Source: Novosphingobium sp. SG751A
GTDB lineage: Bacteria; Pseudomonadota; Alphaproteobacteria; Sphingomonadales; Sphingomonadaceae
Direction: 5' to 3'
DNA length: 64,000 bases
NCBI RefSeq assembly: GCF_013149295.1
Contig: NZ_JABGCB010000009.1
Coordinates: forward strand, 62,001-126,000
Within the stretch, counting starts at the first letter, position 1. Each line of letters begins with the position of its first letter. The notes beneath the pieces were generated by a model. The model was not told the DNA's origin. It was given only the letters and a program-made list of their open reading frames with translations, and did not search any database. The position numbers and the translations under genes are program-made. This document shows positions 52,595-63,595 of the stretch, one piece after another.

Positions 52595-52776
52595 GCCTCC
52601 GGCGGGCAAAGGGCGAAAGCCCTTTGCAATCCCGATACTGGGGGTGTTTCGTTGGTGGGGTGGTGCCATGCGGCGAAGCCGCTTTTAAAGGCTGCGGCGC
52701 GGCAGGCCGGGCGCAATGGTGAACCCTTGGCGCAACGAAGACAGTAATGGGAGCGCGAGGGTCTAGACCCTCGCAT
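52595..52776. repeat. intergenic repeat copy D (about 182 bp)
   Basis: The left hairpin is GCCTCCGGCGGGCAAAGG then GCGAAAGC then CCTTTGC. A G-rich segment (ggtggggtggtg) and a more diverged middle follow. The right hairpin is GCGAGGGTC-TA-GACCCTCGC, which differs from copy B by a compensatory A-T to T-A change. Unlike the other copies it lies between two genes of the same strand, after the rpsA terminator and before gloB. Confidence 0.85.
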
Positions 52777-52802
52777 TCAACTCTTCTTCTCACCCAAACA
52801 GC

Positions 52803-52837
52803 AAAAGACCCGCCCGGATCGCTCCGAGCGGGTCTTT
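52803..52837 (-). terminator. Rho-independent terminator of rpsA
   Basis: AAAGACCCGC and GCGGGTCTTT outer arms with inner CGGA/TCCG pairing; on the minus strand it ends in a run of T. About 30 bases after the rpsA stop codon. Confidence 0.88.
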
Positions 52838-52866
52838 GTTTCAGGCAACTGCCCGAAGGTTCAAGC

Positions 52867-54570
52867 TTACTGCTTGGCCTTCAGAGCGGCGCCCAGGATG
52901 TCGCCCAGCGAAGCGCCGGCATCCGACGAACCGTACTGTTCGACGGCTTCCTTTTCTTCGTGCAGTTGACGCGCCTTGATCGAGAAGCTGGGCTTCTTCG
53001 AACGGTCGAAACCGGTGACCATGGCGTCGATCTTCTGACCGACCTGGAAGCGGTCGGGGCGCTGTTCGTCGCGGTCGCGACCCAGATCCGAACGCTTGAT
53101 GAAGCCGGTGGCGCCATCGTCGCCAGCCTGCACTTCGAGGCCGCCGTCACGCACTTCGAGCACGGTCACGGTGACAACTTCGTTGCGCTTCAGGTTCGAA
53201 CCAGCAGCGGTCGAAACGCCGCCGGCAGCCGGGGCGCCCTTTTCGAGCTGCTTGATGCCGAGCGAGATACGCTCCTTCTCGATGTCCACGTCAAGCACGA
53301 TCGCCTTGACGCTTTCGCCCTTGCGGTGCAGCGCCAGCGCGTCTTCGCCCGAGATGCCCCAAGCGATGTCCGACATGTGAACCATGCCGTCGACTTCGCC
53401 GTCCAGACCGATGAAGAGGCCGAATTCGGTGGCGTTCTTGACTTCGCCCTCGACGCTCGAACCAACCGGGTGACGTTCGGCGAAAGCTTCCCACGGGTTC
53501 TGCTGGGCCTGCTTGAGGCCGAGCGAGATGCGGCGCTTGTCCGAATCGACTTCCAGCACCAGCACGTCGACTTCCTGCGAGGTCGAAACGATCTTGCCGG
53601 GGTGGACGTTCTTCTTGGTCCAGGACATTTCCGAAACGTGGACCAGGCCTTCGATGCCGGCTTCCAGTTCGACGAACGCACCATATTCGGTGATGTTGGT
53701 CACGGTGCCGCGCAGCTTGGCGCCAACCGGGTACTTGGCGGCAACGCCATCCCACGGATCCGATTCCAGCTGCTTCATGCCGAGGCTGATGCGCTGCGTG
53801 TCCTGGTTGATGCGGACGATCTGCACGCGCACGGTGTCGCCGATGGCGATCACTTCGCTCGGGTGGTTCACGCGCTTGTAGCTCATGTCGGTGACGTGCA
53901 GCAGGCCGTCGATGCCGCCCAGGTCAACGAACGCACCGTAATCGGTGATGTTCTTGACGACGCCGTCGATGATCTGGCCTTCCGACAGGTTCTGGATCAG
54001 GCCGCTGCGCTGTTCGGCGCGGGTTTCTTCCAGAACGGCGCGGCGCGACACGACGATGTTGCCACGGCGACGGTCCATCTTGAGGATCTGGAACGGCTGG
54101 GGAACGTCGAGCAGCGGGGTGACGTCGCGCACGGGGCGGATGTCGACCTGCGAGCCGGGCAGGAAGGCCACGGCGCCGTCGAGATCGACGGTGAAGCCGC
54201 CCTTGACGCGGCCGAAGATGACGCCTTCAACGCGCTTGCCTTCGCCAAATTCGTTTTCAAGCTTGTCCCAGGCGGCTTCGCGGCGAGCGCGGTCACGCGA
54301 GAGCATCGCTTCGCCGTCGGCGTTTTCGACGCGGTCGACAAACACTTCGACTTCGTCGCCAACCGACAGACCGTGGGGCTGACCGGCCATGGCGAATTCG
54401 CGCAGCGGAACGCGGCCTTCGCTCTTGAGGCCTACGTCGATGACGGCCTTGTCGTTTTCGATGGCGGTGATGGTGCCCTTGACCACGCGGCCTTCAAAGC
54501 CACCGTTGGCGGCGCCGCCAAGCGATTCGTCAAGGAGAGCCGCGAAATCGTCGCGGGTCGGGGTGCTCAT
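52867..54570 (-). CDS. rpsA: 30S ribosomal protein S1
   Basis: 567 residues with six S1 RNA-binding repeats; central ones include GVVKNITDYGAFVDLGGIDG and GTVTNITEYGAFVELEAGIE. The start at 54570 is preceded by aaggactctttt. It ends in a good terminator. In relatives cmk lies just upstream on the same strand; here a lipoprotein gene on the opposite strand lies between them, leaving a 400-bp leader region. Confidence 0.97.
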   Translation of the reverse strand: MSTPTRDDFAALLDESLGGAANGGFEGRVVKGTITAIENDKAVIDVGLKSEGRVPLREFAMAGQPHGLSVGDEVEVFVDRVENADGEAMLSRDRARREAAWDKLENEFGEGKRVEGVIFGRVKGGFTVDLDGAVAFLPGSQVDIRPVRDVTPLLDVPQPFQILKMDRRRGNIVVSRRAVLEETRAEQRSGLIQNLSEGQIIDGVVKNITDYGAFVDLGGIDGLLHVTDMSYKRVNHPSEVIAIGDTVRVQIVRINQDTQRISLGMKQLESDPWDGVAAKYPVGAKLRGTVTNITEYGAFVELEAGIEGLVHVSEMSWTKKNVHPGKIVSTSQEVDVLVLEVDSDKRRISLGLKQAQQNPWEAFAERHPVGSSVEGEVKNATEFGLFIGLDGEVDGMVHMSDIAWGISGEDALALHRKGESVKAIVLDVDIEKERISLGIKQLEKGAPAAGGVSTAAGSNLKRNEVVTVTVLEVRDGGLEVQAGDDGATGFIKRSDLGRDRDEQRPDRFQVGQKIDAMVTGFDRSKKPSFSIKARQLHEEKEAVEQYGSSDAGASLGDILGAALKAKQ

Positions 54571-54972
54571 AAAAGAGTCCTTCAAATCTAACGTTCTTCC
54601 GGCCAGGCGGTTGGGAGTTTCCCCATGAAAACAGGGCCTCCGTCCGCCGGTCTTTCCTCCGGCACCGCACCATGCGATGGCCGGGCCAAAAAGGGCCGAA
54701 CCGCCATGGAGGCCGGATGCCATCCACAGCACCCGCCCACAGCCAAGGCCACGGGCAGACTGGCGGCGACTAGGCCAAACGTGGGCGAAAGGCAAGGGAA
54801 ATACCTCCCTGTACGGTATCTATGCGGTGGGCGCCGGACAACGGGTCAACACGGTTCGTCTTGCGCCGGGGGCAGACCATCCGGGTTTGTCATTTCGTTC
54901 ATTTTCGGCACAGGACGGCCCCGGCTTGTTCAGAATTCCACTGGATGGAAACATTGTGAAGGAGGAGAAGCC
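54571..54972. other. 400-bp intergenic region between rpsA and the lipoprotein gene
   Basis: Holds the rpsA leader (minus) and the lipoprotein promoter (plus). No gene is supported. Several G+C-rich self-complementary patches (around 54610-54730) suggest structured leader RNA, and ataccTCCCTGTACggtat at about 54809 is a small inverted repeat. I see no known RNA motif (tmRNA, SRP RNA, RNase P). Confidence 0.5.
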
Positions 54973-55416
54973 ATGCGTATTTCTTTGGGCCTGATGGGGA
55001 CGGGTCTGGTGGCGGCGTCTCTCGCGCTTTCGGGTTGCGCCACGACCGGCTCGGTCAAGCGGGCGCAGGCGCGCGCGGACGAAGCCTATGCCAGCGCTCA
55101 GGAAGGCAATGGCGCGGCATCGCGCGCGCAGGGGACCGCCGATAATGCCCTTGCGGCATCGGGCCGGGCCCAGGGTGCGGCCGATGCGGCCAATATGGCC
55201 GCGCAAAACGCAGGCAATTCGGCCAATTCGGCCAATTCACTTGCCGCCGCCGCCGCCGCCGATGCCCGCGCCGCCCGCGAACAGGTGGCCGTCCTCAAGG
55301 CCCGCCTCCACAAGCTGGAAGCGAAGAACAAGAAGCGCCATCATGCCAAGACCGCGGCCAAGAAAAAGACCGTGGCCAAGGAGGCTCAGGTCACGCAGGC
55401 CCAGTTCCGCCACTAA
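54973..55416 (+). CDS. alanine-zipper lipoprotein (Lpp-like)
   Basis: 147 residues. Lipoprotein signal peptide ending ALSGC (Cys22), then about 90 residues of Ala-rich heptads (ADEAYASAQEGNGAASRAQG and repeats of AxxxANxAAxxA) likely to form a coiled coil, and a very basic Lys/His-rich tail (KKRHHAKTAAKKKT). The design recalls Braun-type Lpp/alanine-zipper proteins that tie the outer membrane to the wall, with the basic tail perhaps contacting peptidoglycan or LPS; this is inference. Ribosome binding site gaaggagg. Its stop overlaps the cmk stop by three bases. Confidence 0.82.
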   Translation: MRISLGLMGTGLVAASLALSGCATTGSVKRAQARADEAYASAQEGNGAASRAQGTADNALAASGRAQGAADAANMAAQNAGNSANSANSLAAAAAADARAAREQVAVLKARLHKLEAKNKKRHHAKTAAKKKTVAKEAQVTQAQFRH

Positions 55417-56047
55417 GACGCTTCGCCACTAAGGCAGCGCATCTGTTCGACCAGCGCGATGGCGGCGGCAATCGCCGCATCGCGCCCCAGATCGGATGTG
55501 TCGAGCGTGATCGCATCCTCGGCCGCGCGCAAAGGCGCGGCGCTGCGGTTGCGGTCGCGTTCGTCGCGCAGCGCAAGATCCGCCTCGATCTCGGCAAGGG
55601 CAACATCGCGGCCCTGCACCAGCATTTCGGCATGACGGCGCTCGGCCCGCGCGGCCACGCTGGCGATGACGAACAGCTTGGCGGTCGCCTCAGGTGCGAT
55701 CACTGTGCCGATGTCGCGCCCGTCCAGCACCGCCCCGCCGCTTTGCGTGGCAAAGGCGCGCTGACGTTCATAGAGCGCCTGACGCACGGCGGGATGCACC
55801 GACACCCGACTGGCCAGCCCGCCCGAGGCTTCGGACCGCAATTCGGGATCATCCAGCAAACTGTCGGCAAAGCCGCAGGCCGCCAGCGCATCGCCCGCAT
55901 CATCAGGATCGCCGCCATTCAACGCCACTTGCCGCCCCACCGCACGATAGAGCAGCCCGGTATCCAGATGCGGCAGGCCGTAATGCGCGGCCAGCGCTTT
56001 GGCGATGGTGCCTTTGCCCGAGGCGGTGGGGCCATCGACGGCGATAA

Positions 56048-56051
<4 letters not shown>
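55413..56051 (-). CDS. cmk: cytidylate kinase
   Basis: Phosphorylates CMP and dCMP. 212 residues with P-loop DGPTASGKGTIAKALA, DTGLLYRAVG and LDGRDIGTVIAP. The start overlaps the stop of the CBU_0592-type gene (ATGA at 56048-56051), which in turn overlaps aroA, so the three are coupled. Its 3' end carries a 10-bp direct repeat and overlaps the convergent lipoprotein gene. Confidence 0.95.
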
Positions 56052-58299
<2,248 letters not shown>

Positions 58300-58371
58300 C
58301 TAGTGGGGCGGCCCGCCGACGAGGCGGAAGCGAAGCAAACCACCCAGGGATGCCTAGCTTATTGAATGAAT

Positions 58372-58447
58372 GGGGCCTTAGCTCAGCTGGGAGAGCGCCT
58401 GCATGGCATGCAGGAGGTCAGCGGTTCGATCCCGCTAGGCTCCACCA
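58372..58447 (+). tRNA. tRNA-Ala (GGC), first copy
   Basis: 76 nt including encoded CCA. The acceptor stem is GGGGCCT with AGGCTCC, the anticodon stem CCTGC/GCAGG encloses loop ATGGCAT (anticodon GGC), and the T arm contains GGTTCGATCCC. Confidence 0.96.
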
Positions 58448-58470
58448 TTCAAACATATGCCCATTGGTTA

Positions 58471-58546
58471 GGGGCCTTAGCTCAGCTGGGAGAGCGCCTG
58501 CATGGCATGCAGGAGGTCAGCGGTTCGATCCCGCTAGGCTCCACCA
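58471..58546 (+). tRNA. tRNA-Ala (GGC), second identical copy
   Basis: Identical over all 76 nt to the copy 23 bp upstream, with encoded CCA. The flanks differ, so only the mature sequence is conserved. Probably co-transcribed. Confidence 0.96.
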
Positions 58547-58695
58547 AAGGGAAAGTATCGCTTCATTGAGCGTTACGCTGGCCGACGAATTTACGTCCGC
58601 CGGCGTTTTTCGCTTGATGGGAATGTGCGCTGATCGGCCAGGTTTGGCCCATCGGCGTTTTTGGCGTAATTTTGCGCCGCTGTTGGGGTTGGCTG

Positions 58696-60174
58696 ATGTT
58701 CGACGCTCTGTCTGATCGCCTTGGCTCGGTCTTTGATCGGCTGAAGGGGCGCGGTGCGCTCAAGGAACAGGATGTGCGCGATGCAATGCGCGAAGTGCGC
58801 ATTGCTCTGCTCGAAGCCGACGTGGCCCTGCCGGTGGTGCGCCGCTTTATTGACGAAGTGACCGAGAAGGCCGTTGGGCAAAATGTGCTCAAGTCGGTCA
58901 CGCCGGGTCAGCAGGTCGTTAAGATCGTTAATGATGCGCTGGTTGAGATGCTGGGCGGGCAGGATGTCCCCGGTCTCGATCTGAATGCCGCGCCGCCGGT
59001 GGTTATCATGATGGTCGGCCTGCAAGGGTCGGGCAAGACCACCAGCACGGCCAAGCTTGGCAAGCTGCTGAAGGAAAAGCACGGCAAGAAGGTGTTGATG
59101 GCGTCGCTCGACGTCAACCGCCCCGCCGCGCAGGAACAGCTGGCCGTTCTGGGCACGCAGGTGGGCGTTTCTACGCTGCCGATCATTTCGGGCCAGATGC
59201 CGACGGCGATTGCCGAACGCGCGATCAATTCGGCCAAGCTTCAGGCTGTCGACGTGCTGCTGCTGGACACGGCGGGCCGTCTGCACGTCGATGCGGCGCT
59301 GATGGAAGAGATGAAGGCGGTTGCCGCCATCTCGACCCCGAAGGAAACGCTGCTGGTCGTCGATTCGTTGACCGGTCAGGACGCGGTGAACGTTGCGCAA
59401 AGCTTTGCGGGCGAAGTCGATCTGACGGGTGTGATCCTCACCCGTATGGATGGCGATGCGCGCGGCGGTGCGGCGCTCTCGATGCGCGCGGTCACGGGCA
59501 AGCCGATCAAATTTGCCGGTATGGGCGAAAAGCTCGACCAGATTGAAGTGTTCAATCCGGGCCGCGTGGCGGGCCGTATTCTGGGCATGGGCGATATCGT
59601 CAGTCTGGTGGAAAAGGCCGCGCAGGCGGTTGATGCCGAGGACGCCGAAAAGCTGGCCGAGCGCATGGCCAAGGGTCAGTTCGATATGAACGACCTGCGC
59701 AGCCAGTTGCGCCAGATGCAGAAGATGGGCGGCCTTGGCACGCTGGCGGGCATGCTGCCCGGCATGAAGAAGGCGCAGGCCGCGATGGCCAACAGCGGGA
59801 TGAATGACCGCACGCTGCTGCGCATGGATGCGATCATCGGTTCGATGACCCCCAAGGAGCGCGCGCGCCCCGAATTGCTGAACGCCAAGCGCAAAATCCG
59901 CATCGCCAATGGCTCCGGCACGCAGGTGCAGGAAGTCAACAAGCTCCTGAAAATGCATCAGGAGATGGAAAAAGCGATGAAGCAGATCAAGAAGATGGGC
60001 GGGCTCAAGGGCCTTGCCGCTTTGTTCGGCAAGGGTGGCCTTGGCGGCGCTCTTGGCGGGATGGGCGGCGGTGGCCTTCCGGGCGGCATGGGTGGCCTTG
60101 GCGGCCCCGGCGCCGGCGGGTTGCCTGGTCTTGGTGCTGGTGGCCCGGATCTCACAAAATTTCTCAAGAAATAA
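58696..60174 (+). CDS. ffh: signal recognition particle protein Ffh
   Basis: 492 residues. N domain, then the GTPase G domain with [23 protein letters not shown] and [14 protein letters not shown], then the methionine-rich M domain ([20 protein letters not shown]) that binds signal peptides and 4.5S RNA. The C-terminal tail is unusually rich in Gly, Leu and Met ([15 protein letters not shown]). The start at 58696 (MFDALSD) fits the family. First gene before rpsP. Confidence 0.97.
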   Translation: MFDALSDRLGSVFDRLKGRGALKEQDVRDAMREVRIALLEADVALPVVRRFIDEVTEKAVGQNVLKSVTPGQQVVKIVNDALVEMLGGQDVPGLDLNAAPPVVIMMVGLQGSGKTTSTAKLGKLLKEKHGKKVLMASLDVNRPAAQEQLAVLGTQVGVSTLPIISGQMPTAIAERAINSAKLQAVDVLLLDTAGRLHVDAALMEEMKAVAAISTPKETLLVVDSLTGQDAVNVAQSFAGEVDLTGVILTRMDGDARGGAALSMRAVTGKPIKFAGMGEKLDQIEVFNPGRVAGRILGMGDIVSLVEKAAQAVDAEDAEKLAERMAKGQFDMNDLRSQLRQMQKMGGLGTLAGMLPGMKKAQAAMANSGMNDRTLLRMDAIIGSMTPKERARPELLNAKRKIRIANGSGTQVQEVNKLLKMHQEMEKAMKQIKKMGGLKGLAALFGKGGLGGALGGMGGGGLPGGMGGLGGPGAGGLPGLGAGGPDLTKFLKK

Positions 60175-60200
60175 TACGAATTTATTGGAAAGGTACGAAA

Positions 60201-60566
60201 ATGTCGGTTTCTCTGCGTCTGTCGCGTGGCGGTTCTAAGAAGCGCCCTTACTACAAGATCGTTATCGCCAACTCGACCGCCCCGCGCGACGGCAAGTTCC
60301 TGGAGCAGGTTGGCACCTACAACCCGCTGCTGGCCAAGGACGATGAAAACCGCGTGCGTCTGGTCGAAGACCGCGTGAAGTACTGGCTGGGCGTTGGCGC
60401 GCAGCCGACCGACCGCGTTGCCCGTCTGCTGGACAAGGCCGGCGTCAAGGAACGCAAGGCGACCTACAACCCCAACGCTGGCGTCCCCGGCAAGAAGGCC
60501 AAGGAACGCGCCGAAGACAAGGCCAAGAAGGCCGCTGAAGCTGCTGAAGCGGCTGCTGCTGAATAA
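60201..60566 (+). CDS. rpsP: 30S ribosomal protein S16
   Basis: 121 residues with [21 protein letters not shown] and an extended Lys/Ala/Glu-rich C-terminal tail. Ribosome binding site ggaaagg. The stop overlaps the rimM start (TAATG). Confidence 0.97.
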   Translation: MSVSLRLSRGGSKKRPYYKIVIANSTAPRDGKFLEQVGTYNPLLAKDDENRVRLVEDRVKYWLGVGAQPTDRVARLLDKAGVKERKATYNPNAGVPGKKAKERAEDKAKKAAEAAEAAAAE

Positions 60567-61066
60567 TGAGCCGGCCCGTGACAATGGCCGCTGTTGCGGC
60601 GGCGCATGGCATCACGGGCGAGGTTCGTCTCAAGCTGTTTGGTGAAGGTGTGGCGGCCCTGAAAAGCTACCGCACCTTCAACAATGGCGCGCTGACGCTG
60701 AAATCGATCAAGGATGACGGCAAGGGGGGCGCTTTTGCCCGCTTTGCCGAAGTCTCTGATCGAACGGCGGCGGAAAAATTGCGCGGGACGGCGTTGACGG
60801 TCCCCCGCTCGGCCATGCCACCTCTGGCACCGGGTGAGTATTATCACGCCGACTTGCTTGGTCTGGCGGCCCATTCCACCACGGGTGCGACGCTGGGTAC
60901 GGTTGTCGCGGTCGATAATTTCGGCGCGGGCGACATTCTGGAAATCGAAGCGCCCGCGGGCGAAGATGGCAAGAGCCACCGCTTCATGGTGCCCATGCGC
61001 GCCGAGGCCGTGCCCGAATGGGACGAGACGCGGGTGCTGATCGAGGATGCTTACGCGCAGGGCTAG
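60566..61066 (+). CDS. rimM: ribosome maturation factor RimM
   Basis: 166 residues; assists 16S rRNA processing and binds S19. N-terminal AAAHGITGEVRLKLFGEG and the PRC-barrel-type C-terminus with VDNFGAGDILEIEAP and RVLIEDAYAQG. Coupled to rpsP. Confidence 0.95.
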   Translation: MSRPVTMAAVAAAHGITGEVRLKLFGEGVAALKSYRTFNNGALTLKSIKDDGKGGAFARFAEVSDRTAAEKLRGTALTVPRSAMPPLAPGEYYHADLLGLAAHSTTGATLGTVVAVDNFGAGDILEIEAPAGEDGKSHRFMVPMRAEAVPEWDETRVLIEDAYAQG

Positions 61067-61069
61067 GAC

Positions 61070-61408
61070 ATGCTCGTCGGAGCGTTCATCCTTGCCATCG
61101 TCTTTTTGGTCTTTTGGGTGCAGGGATTATGGGCTCTTCGCATCGCGCGCCGTCGTTTGCGCTGGTCGCGAACCCTGATTGCCAATCTTGTGGCGCTGCC
61201 TGCGCTCTTCATAGTCCTTTTCGTTCTGATCGCTTTCGTGGCGCATGGCTGGTTTGATCCTGCCGAAATGGCGAACTGGCTTTTTTTGGGGCCGACGCTT
61301 GGCTCGGCGATGGGCCTTTGGCAGGCGGGCGCGGGTGTTGCCTGGTGGATGATGCGGCGCAAAGGGTTGCCGGTCAGCATCACTCGTCTGACAAGAACCT
61401 TTGAATAA
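61070..61408 (+). CDS. hypothetical membrane protein in the rpsP-trmD operon
   Basis: 112 residues with three to four hydrophobic segments (residues 2-20, 38-60, 68-90) separated by basic loops (ALRIARRRLRW). I do not recognise a family. It begins three bases after rimM and is on the same strand, so it is likely co-transcribed with the ribosomal genes. Confidence 0.7.
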   Translation: MLVGAFILAIVFLVFWVQGLWALRIARRRLRWSRTLIANLVALPALFIVLFVLIAFVAHGWFDPAEMANWLFLGPTLGSAMGLWQAGAGVAWWMMRRKGLPVSITRLTRTFE

Positions 61409-61544
61409 GGACCGGGCGTACCGCGGTGGTTAACACTTCGTCTGATTTTTGTCCGTTTTTGCAAAGCCGTGATTGTACCTCGCCCGCTTGAAGGTTAAAG
61501 ACGCGCGGGGTCTTCGTCGCCGGATGGCAGATGAGGAGAGGATC

Positions 61545-62294
61545 ATGGCGGGGCTGGACCCGTTGCAATTAAGCGGGGAACAGTTTCTCGCGGTCTATGC
61601 GGTTTTGCTGCTGGCGGCGGCGGGCATAGCGTGGGTGCTGCCGCATTGGCTGCGCCCCGATGGCCGGACGGTGGTTCTGCATCAACCTTTTGAACTTGCC
61701 TGCCTTTCGGGCGGGGCCACGCGCTATGCTGAAACTCTGGTGGTCACTTTGATGCAGGCGGGCCATCTGGCCTTGCGCGACGAAAGCCATTTCGAACCCC
61801 TGCGTCCCACGGCGGGCCTCAGCCGCGCCGAGGTGACGGTGCTGGGCCTGCCGCCGGGCACCGACTGGGCCATGCTGATGGCCAGCCTGTGGGGCGCGAT
61901 CCATTGGGTTGAACTGCGGTTGATTGCGCGGGGGCTGTGGGTGGATCGGGCGGATTGGTGGCGTATCCGGGGCTGGGCCTGCCTGCCTTATGTGCTGGTG
62001 CTGATCTTTGGCGCTGTGCGCTGGGAGATCGCTTTGCTGCATCGTCAGCCGGTGCCGTATCTGGGCTGGCTGCTGCTGGCGGCATTGGTGGGGGGGATAA
62101 TGCGTTGCGCCACCATTGACCGGCGGACGCGGGGCGGGAGCCGGGTTCTGGCGCGGGCGCGGCGCGATGCGCGCAATCTGCGCCGAGGGCGCCAGATGGA
62201 GGAGGCGCAAATGGCTGTCGCTCTGTTCGGCACCGAGGTTCTGGCCGGCACGCCTTATGAGGCGCTGCATCGGTTGCGGATGGGGCGGGGTTAG
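61545..62294 (+). CDS. membrane protein with TIGR04222-type domain
   Basis: About 249 residues. The N-terminus GLDPLQLSGEQFLAVYAVLLLAAAG and the later VALFGTEVLAGTPYEAL resemble the TIGR04222 domain found near predicted membrane proteins of unknown role. Hydrophobic segments lie at about residues 12-30, 110-130, 155-175 and 180-195. The ATG at 61545 has gaggaga upstream; an in-frame TTG at 61473 and an ATG at 61524 are possible. Inserted between rimM and trmD, where many bacteria have nothing. Confidence 0.7.
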   Translation: MAGLDPLQLSGEQFLAVYAVLLLAAAGIAWVLPHWLRPDGRTVVLHQPFELACLSGGATRYAETLVVTLMQAGHLALRDESHFEPLRPTAGLSRAEVTVLGLPPGTDWAMLMASLWGAIHWVELRLIARGLWVDRADWWRIRGWACLPYVLVLIFGAVRWEIALLHRQPVPYLGWLLLAALVGGIMRCATIDRRTRGGSRVLARARRDARNLRRGRQMEEAQMAVALFGTEVLAGTPYEALHRLRMGRG

Positions 62295-62299
62295 CCCGG

Positions 62300-62333
62300 A
62301 TGCCCCCTTGCGGTCGGGCCGCGCAGGGGGCAT
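62300..62333 (+). promoter_or_regulatory. strong stem-loop just before trmD
   Basis: ATGCCCCCT pairs with AGGGGGCAT, extended by TGCGG/CCGCG with one bulged C; loop TCGGG. It ends nine bases before the trmD ATG and lacks a T tract. It may limit trmD translation or end upstream transcripts. Confidence 0.55.
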
Positions 62334-62342
62334 GGGGGCGCG

Positions 62343-63092
62343 ATGACCTTTTCCGCCACTGTCCTGACGCTTTATCCTGATATGTTCCCCGGCCCGCTGG
62401 GGGTCAGCCTTGCCGGCCGCGCACGCGAAGAGGGCAAGTGGGACATTGACGCCGTTCAGATCCGCGATTTTGCGCAGGACAAGCACCGCACCGTGGACGA
62501 CACGCCCGCGGGCGGCGGGGCCGGGATGGTGCTGAAAGTCGATGTGCTGGCCCGTGCGATTGACCATGCGCGCGGCGCAGGCCCGATGGGCCGCCCGGTG
62601 ATCGCCATGACCCCGCGCGGCAAGCCTTTGACGCAGGAGCGCGTGCGCGAACTGGCGACCGGGCCGGGGGTGATCGTGCTTTGCGGCCGTTTTGAAGGGT
62701 TTGACGAGCGGATTTTCGCCGGGCGCGATGTCGAGGAGGTCTCGATCGGCGATATTATCCTCTCGGGCGGCGAACCGGCGGCAATTATGCTTCTGGACGC
62801 TTGCATTCGGCTGCTTCCCGGCGTAATGGGCGCGGCCTCTAGTGGGGATGATGAGTCGTTCGAAAACGGATTGCTCGAATATCCGCACTATACCCGACCC
62901 AATGATTGGGAAGGACGATTGATCCCTGAAGTGCTGCGATCGGGGGATCATGGAAAAATCGACGCCTGGCGGAAACAACAGGCGCGCGAGGATACTCGGT
63001 CACGCAGGCCCGACCTTTGGGAGCGCTACGGTGGTGCTTCGGGTCAGTCTGCCTCTGGCGCGCGGCGCAAAACGAAGGATTTGGGTCAATGA
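62343..63092 (+). CDS. trmD: tRNA (guanine(37)-N(1))-methyltransferase
   Basis: 249 residues; makes m1G37 in tRNAs reading CNN-type codons. SPOUT knot fold with [27 protein letters not shown] and [18 protein letters not shown] [15 protein letters not shown] strong hairpin precedes the start. Its stop overlaps the rplS start (ATGA). Confidence 0.97.
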   Translation: MTFSATVLTLYPDMFPGPLGVSLAGRAREEGKWDIDAVQIRDFAQDKHRTVDDTPAGGGAGMVLKVDVLARAIDHARGAGPMGRPVIAMTPRGKPLTQERVRELATGPGVIVLCGRFEGFDERIFAGRDVEEVSIGDIILSGGEPAAIMLLDACIRLLPGVMGAASSGDDESFENGLLEYPHYTRPNDWEGRLIPEVLRSGDHGKIDAWRKQQAREDTRSRRPDLWERYGGASGQSASGARRKTKDLGQ

Positions 63093-63469
63093 ACCTGATT
63101 CAGCAGATCGAAGCCGAAGAAATCGCCAAGGCGCTTTCGGCTACGGGCAAGGAAATTCCGGAATTCCGCGCTGGCGACACGCTGCGCGTGGGCGTGAAGG
63201 TTATCGAAGGCGAACGCACCCGCGTTCAGGCCTATGAAGGCGTGGTGATCGCTCGCTCGAACCGCGGCATCAACTCGAACTTCACCGTGCGCAAGATGTC
63301 GTTCGGCGAAGGCGTGGAGCGTGTATTCCCGCTCTACTCGCCCAACATCGAATCGATTACCGTGGTTCGCCGTGGTGTCGTGCGTCGTGCGAAGCTGTAC
63401 TATCTGCGCGGCCGCACCGGCAAACGCGCACGTATCGCCGAGCGCCGCGACACCCGCGCGGAAGGCTGA
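63089..63469 (+). CDS. rplS: 50S ribosomal protein L19
   Basis: 126 residues with [40 protein letters not shown] and the basic end [17 protein letters not shown]. The ATG overlaps the trmD stop by ATGA. Followed by a good terminator. Confidence 0.97.
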   Translation: MNLIQQIEAEEIAKALSATGKEIPEFRAGDTLRVGVKVIEGERTRVQAYEGVVIARSNRGINSNFTVRKMSFGEGVERVFPLYSPNIESITVVRRGVVRRAKLYYLRGRTGKRARIAERRDTRAEG

Positions 63470-63512
63470 GCCGGAACAAAAGTTCCCCAGCCAACCAGCG
63501 GAACACCGTGAC

Positions 63513-63549
63513 AAGGGCGCCTCGGCCAAGACAGCCGGGGCGCCCTTTT
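63513..63549 (+). terminator. Rho-independent terminator of the rpsP-trmD-rplS operon
   Basis: AAGGGCGCC-T-CGGC pairs with GCCG-G-GGCGCCCTT around a 7-nt loop, ending in four T residues. Confidence 0.88.
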
Positions 63550-63595
63550 GCTTGCGCGCCATTCATCCTTGCTCTGACAGGTATCCTTCCTTGCC

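Noticed and set aside
52747..54591. 614-codon open frame on the plus strand opposite rpsA
   Set aside because: rpsA is certain on the minus strand; the plus-strand translation is a repetitive mirror of the S1 repeats.
54571..54972. Possible structured RNA gene (SRP RNA, RNase P or tmRNA) in the rpsA leader
   Set aside because: None of the conserved motifs of these RNAs could be found on either strand; it is treated as leader sequence.
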